This document shows positions 33,127 to 33,491 of a stretch of 33,491 nt of DNA, piece after piece. Position 1 is the first letter of the stretch. Each line of letters begins with the position of its first letter. Source of the stretch: CAILKP01 sp038231815 (GTDB lineage: Bacteria > Planctomycetota > Phycisphaerae > Phycisphaerales > UBA1924); contig JBBRKQ010000037.1 in assembly GCA_038231815.1 (NCBI GenBank), forward strand, positions 1-33,491, in the 5' to 3' direction. The notes beneath the pieces are model-generated. The model ran no database searches. It was not told the origin of the DNA and saw only the letters and a list, made by a program, of their open reading frames with translations. A program made the translations under genes and the position numbers.

Positions 33127-33491
33127 ATGGCTTCAAGCAATTCACGACACAACAACGACACGACCACCATCACCGGCTGGGTTCATAATCTCAAGAACGA
33201 TGTGAACGGCATGCTGGATCAGTTCCGGTCTGAGCAGGCCACCACCGCATCTGCCGATGCTAGCGCCCGCGCGAAATTTGTACATGGTGTCTCAAAGCAC
33301 GTCGATGAGCTTCGAAGCGATGTTACGCGGTTCATGGCTGACCTCAGCGATCAGCGCACCGACACAGCCGCGGCACAGGCTAAAGAGCTCGACACATTCT
33401 GCCGCGGACTGCACCGCTGGGTTGCCGACCTGCACAAAGTGTGCACGCATGATCGCAAAGCGGTTCGCAAGGCTCAGGCCGCCAGCGGCAA
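33127..33491 (+). CDS. gvpC: GvpC-like gas vesicle protein, 3' end outside the window
   Basis: The first 121 residues are visible; GAGG lies five bases before the ATG. Residues 1-50 form a polar N-terminal extension with GWVHNLKNDV. From about residue 51 the protein is a charged amphipathic helix. Residues 55-70 align with the N-terminal helix of Anabaena GvpC as I remember it (V-x3-V-x-EL-x2-D-x3-FM). Residues 69-101 follow its 33-residue repeat: F69, R77, A81, Q84, A85, E87, L88, F91 and L95 fall on conserved positions. The next unit begins in phase, with Arg110, Gln117 and Ala118 exactly 33 residues after Arg77, Gln84 and Ala85. GvpC winds around the outside of the vesicle and stiffens it. 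Two Cys (92, 106) are present. The alignment is from memory, so the assignment is probable, not proven. Confidence 0.7.
   Translation, partial: MASSNSRHNNDTTTITGWVHNLKNDVNGMLDQFRSEQATTASADASARAKFVHGVSKHVDELRSDVTRFMADLSDQRTDTAAAQAKELDTFCRGLHRWVADLHKVCTHDRKAVRKAQAASG

Overview
The window reads as chromosomal DNA of a planctomycete, most likely from the Phycisphaerae/Phycisphaerales. Four things point there: two secreted proteins ending in dockerin-like EF-hand tails with a terminal Gly-Cys; a decayed protein with the C-terminal zinc ribbon (CxxC...CPECG) common in planctomycete membrane proteins; a huge secreted repeat protein; and housekeeping genes (uvrB, rarA, fusA) scattered singly instead of lying in classical operons. 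This assignment is an inference from protein style, not a phylogenetic result.

Layout. 1-1570: the 3' end of an unrecognised gene, then a gene-poor stretch holding the broken remains of a secreted protein related to the next gene. 1573-6594: a very large secreted protein with six long repeats, an Ig-like module and a dockerin-like tail. 6760-9137: parA (minus), tRNA-Leu(CAA) with its terminator, and a solitary type IV pilin-like gene. 9313-12822 (minus): a secreted tricorn-type protease, divergent from a plus-strand run of uvrB, rarA and a TauE/SafE permease (12970-17653). 17984-20392: a seven-haem cytochrome c and, 15 bp later, a secreted HAF-repeat/dockerin protein, apparently one transcript. 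20525-22672 (minus): fusA (EF-G) with a perfect hairpin terminator. 23350-27779: a small unknown gene, hutI (plus) and hutU (minus), converging on a zinc-ribbon pseudogene; these are two of the histidine-degradation enzymes. 28586-30989 (minus): substrate-binding protein and permease of a ribose-type sugar ABC importer, without an ATPase gene beside them. 31310-31370: a 9-bp tandem repeat. 31464-32456 (minus): an MBL-fold hydrolase.

The most notable part is the right edge. At 32671-32889 lies a gvpA gene whose product is strikingly close to cyanobacterial gas vesicle protein A. After a strong 12-bp-stem hairpin comes the start of a second gene (33127 to the window end) whose product carries the 33-residue spacing and sequence pattern of GvpC, the outer strengthening protein of cyanobacterial gas vesicles. 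This looks like the beginning of a gas vesicle cluster of cyanobacterial type (gvpA, attenuator, gvpC) in a planctomycete, implying a buoyant planktonic lifestyle. The cluster is cut off by the end of the window.
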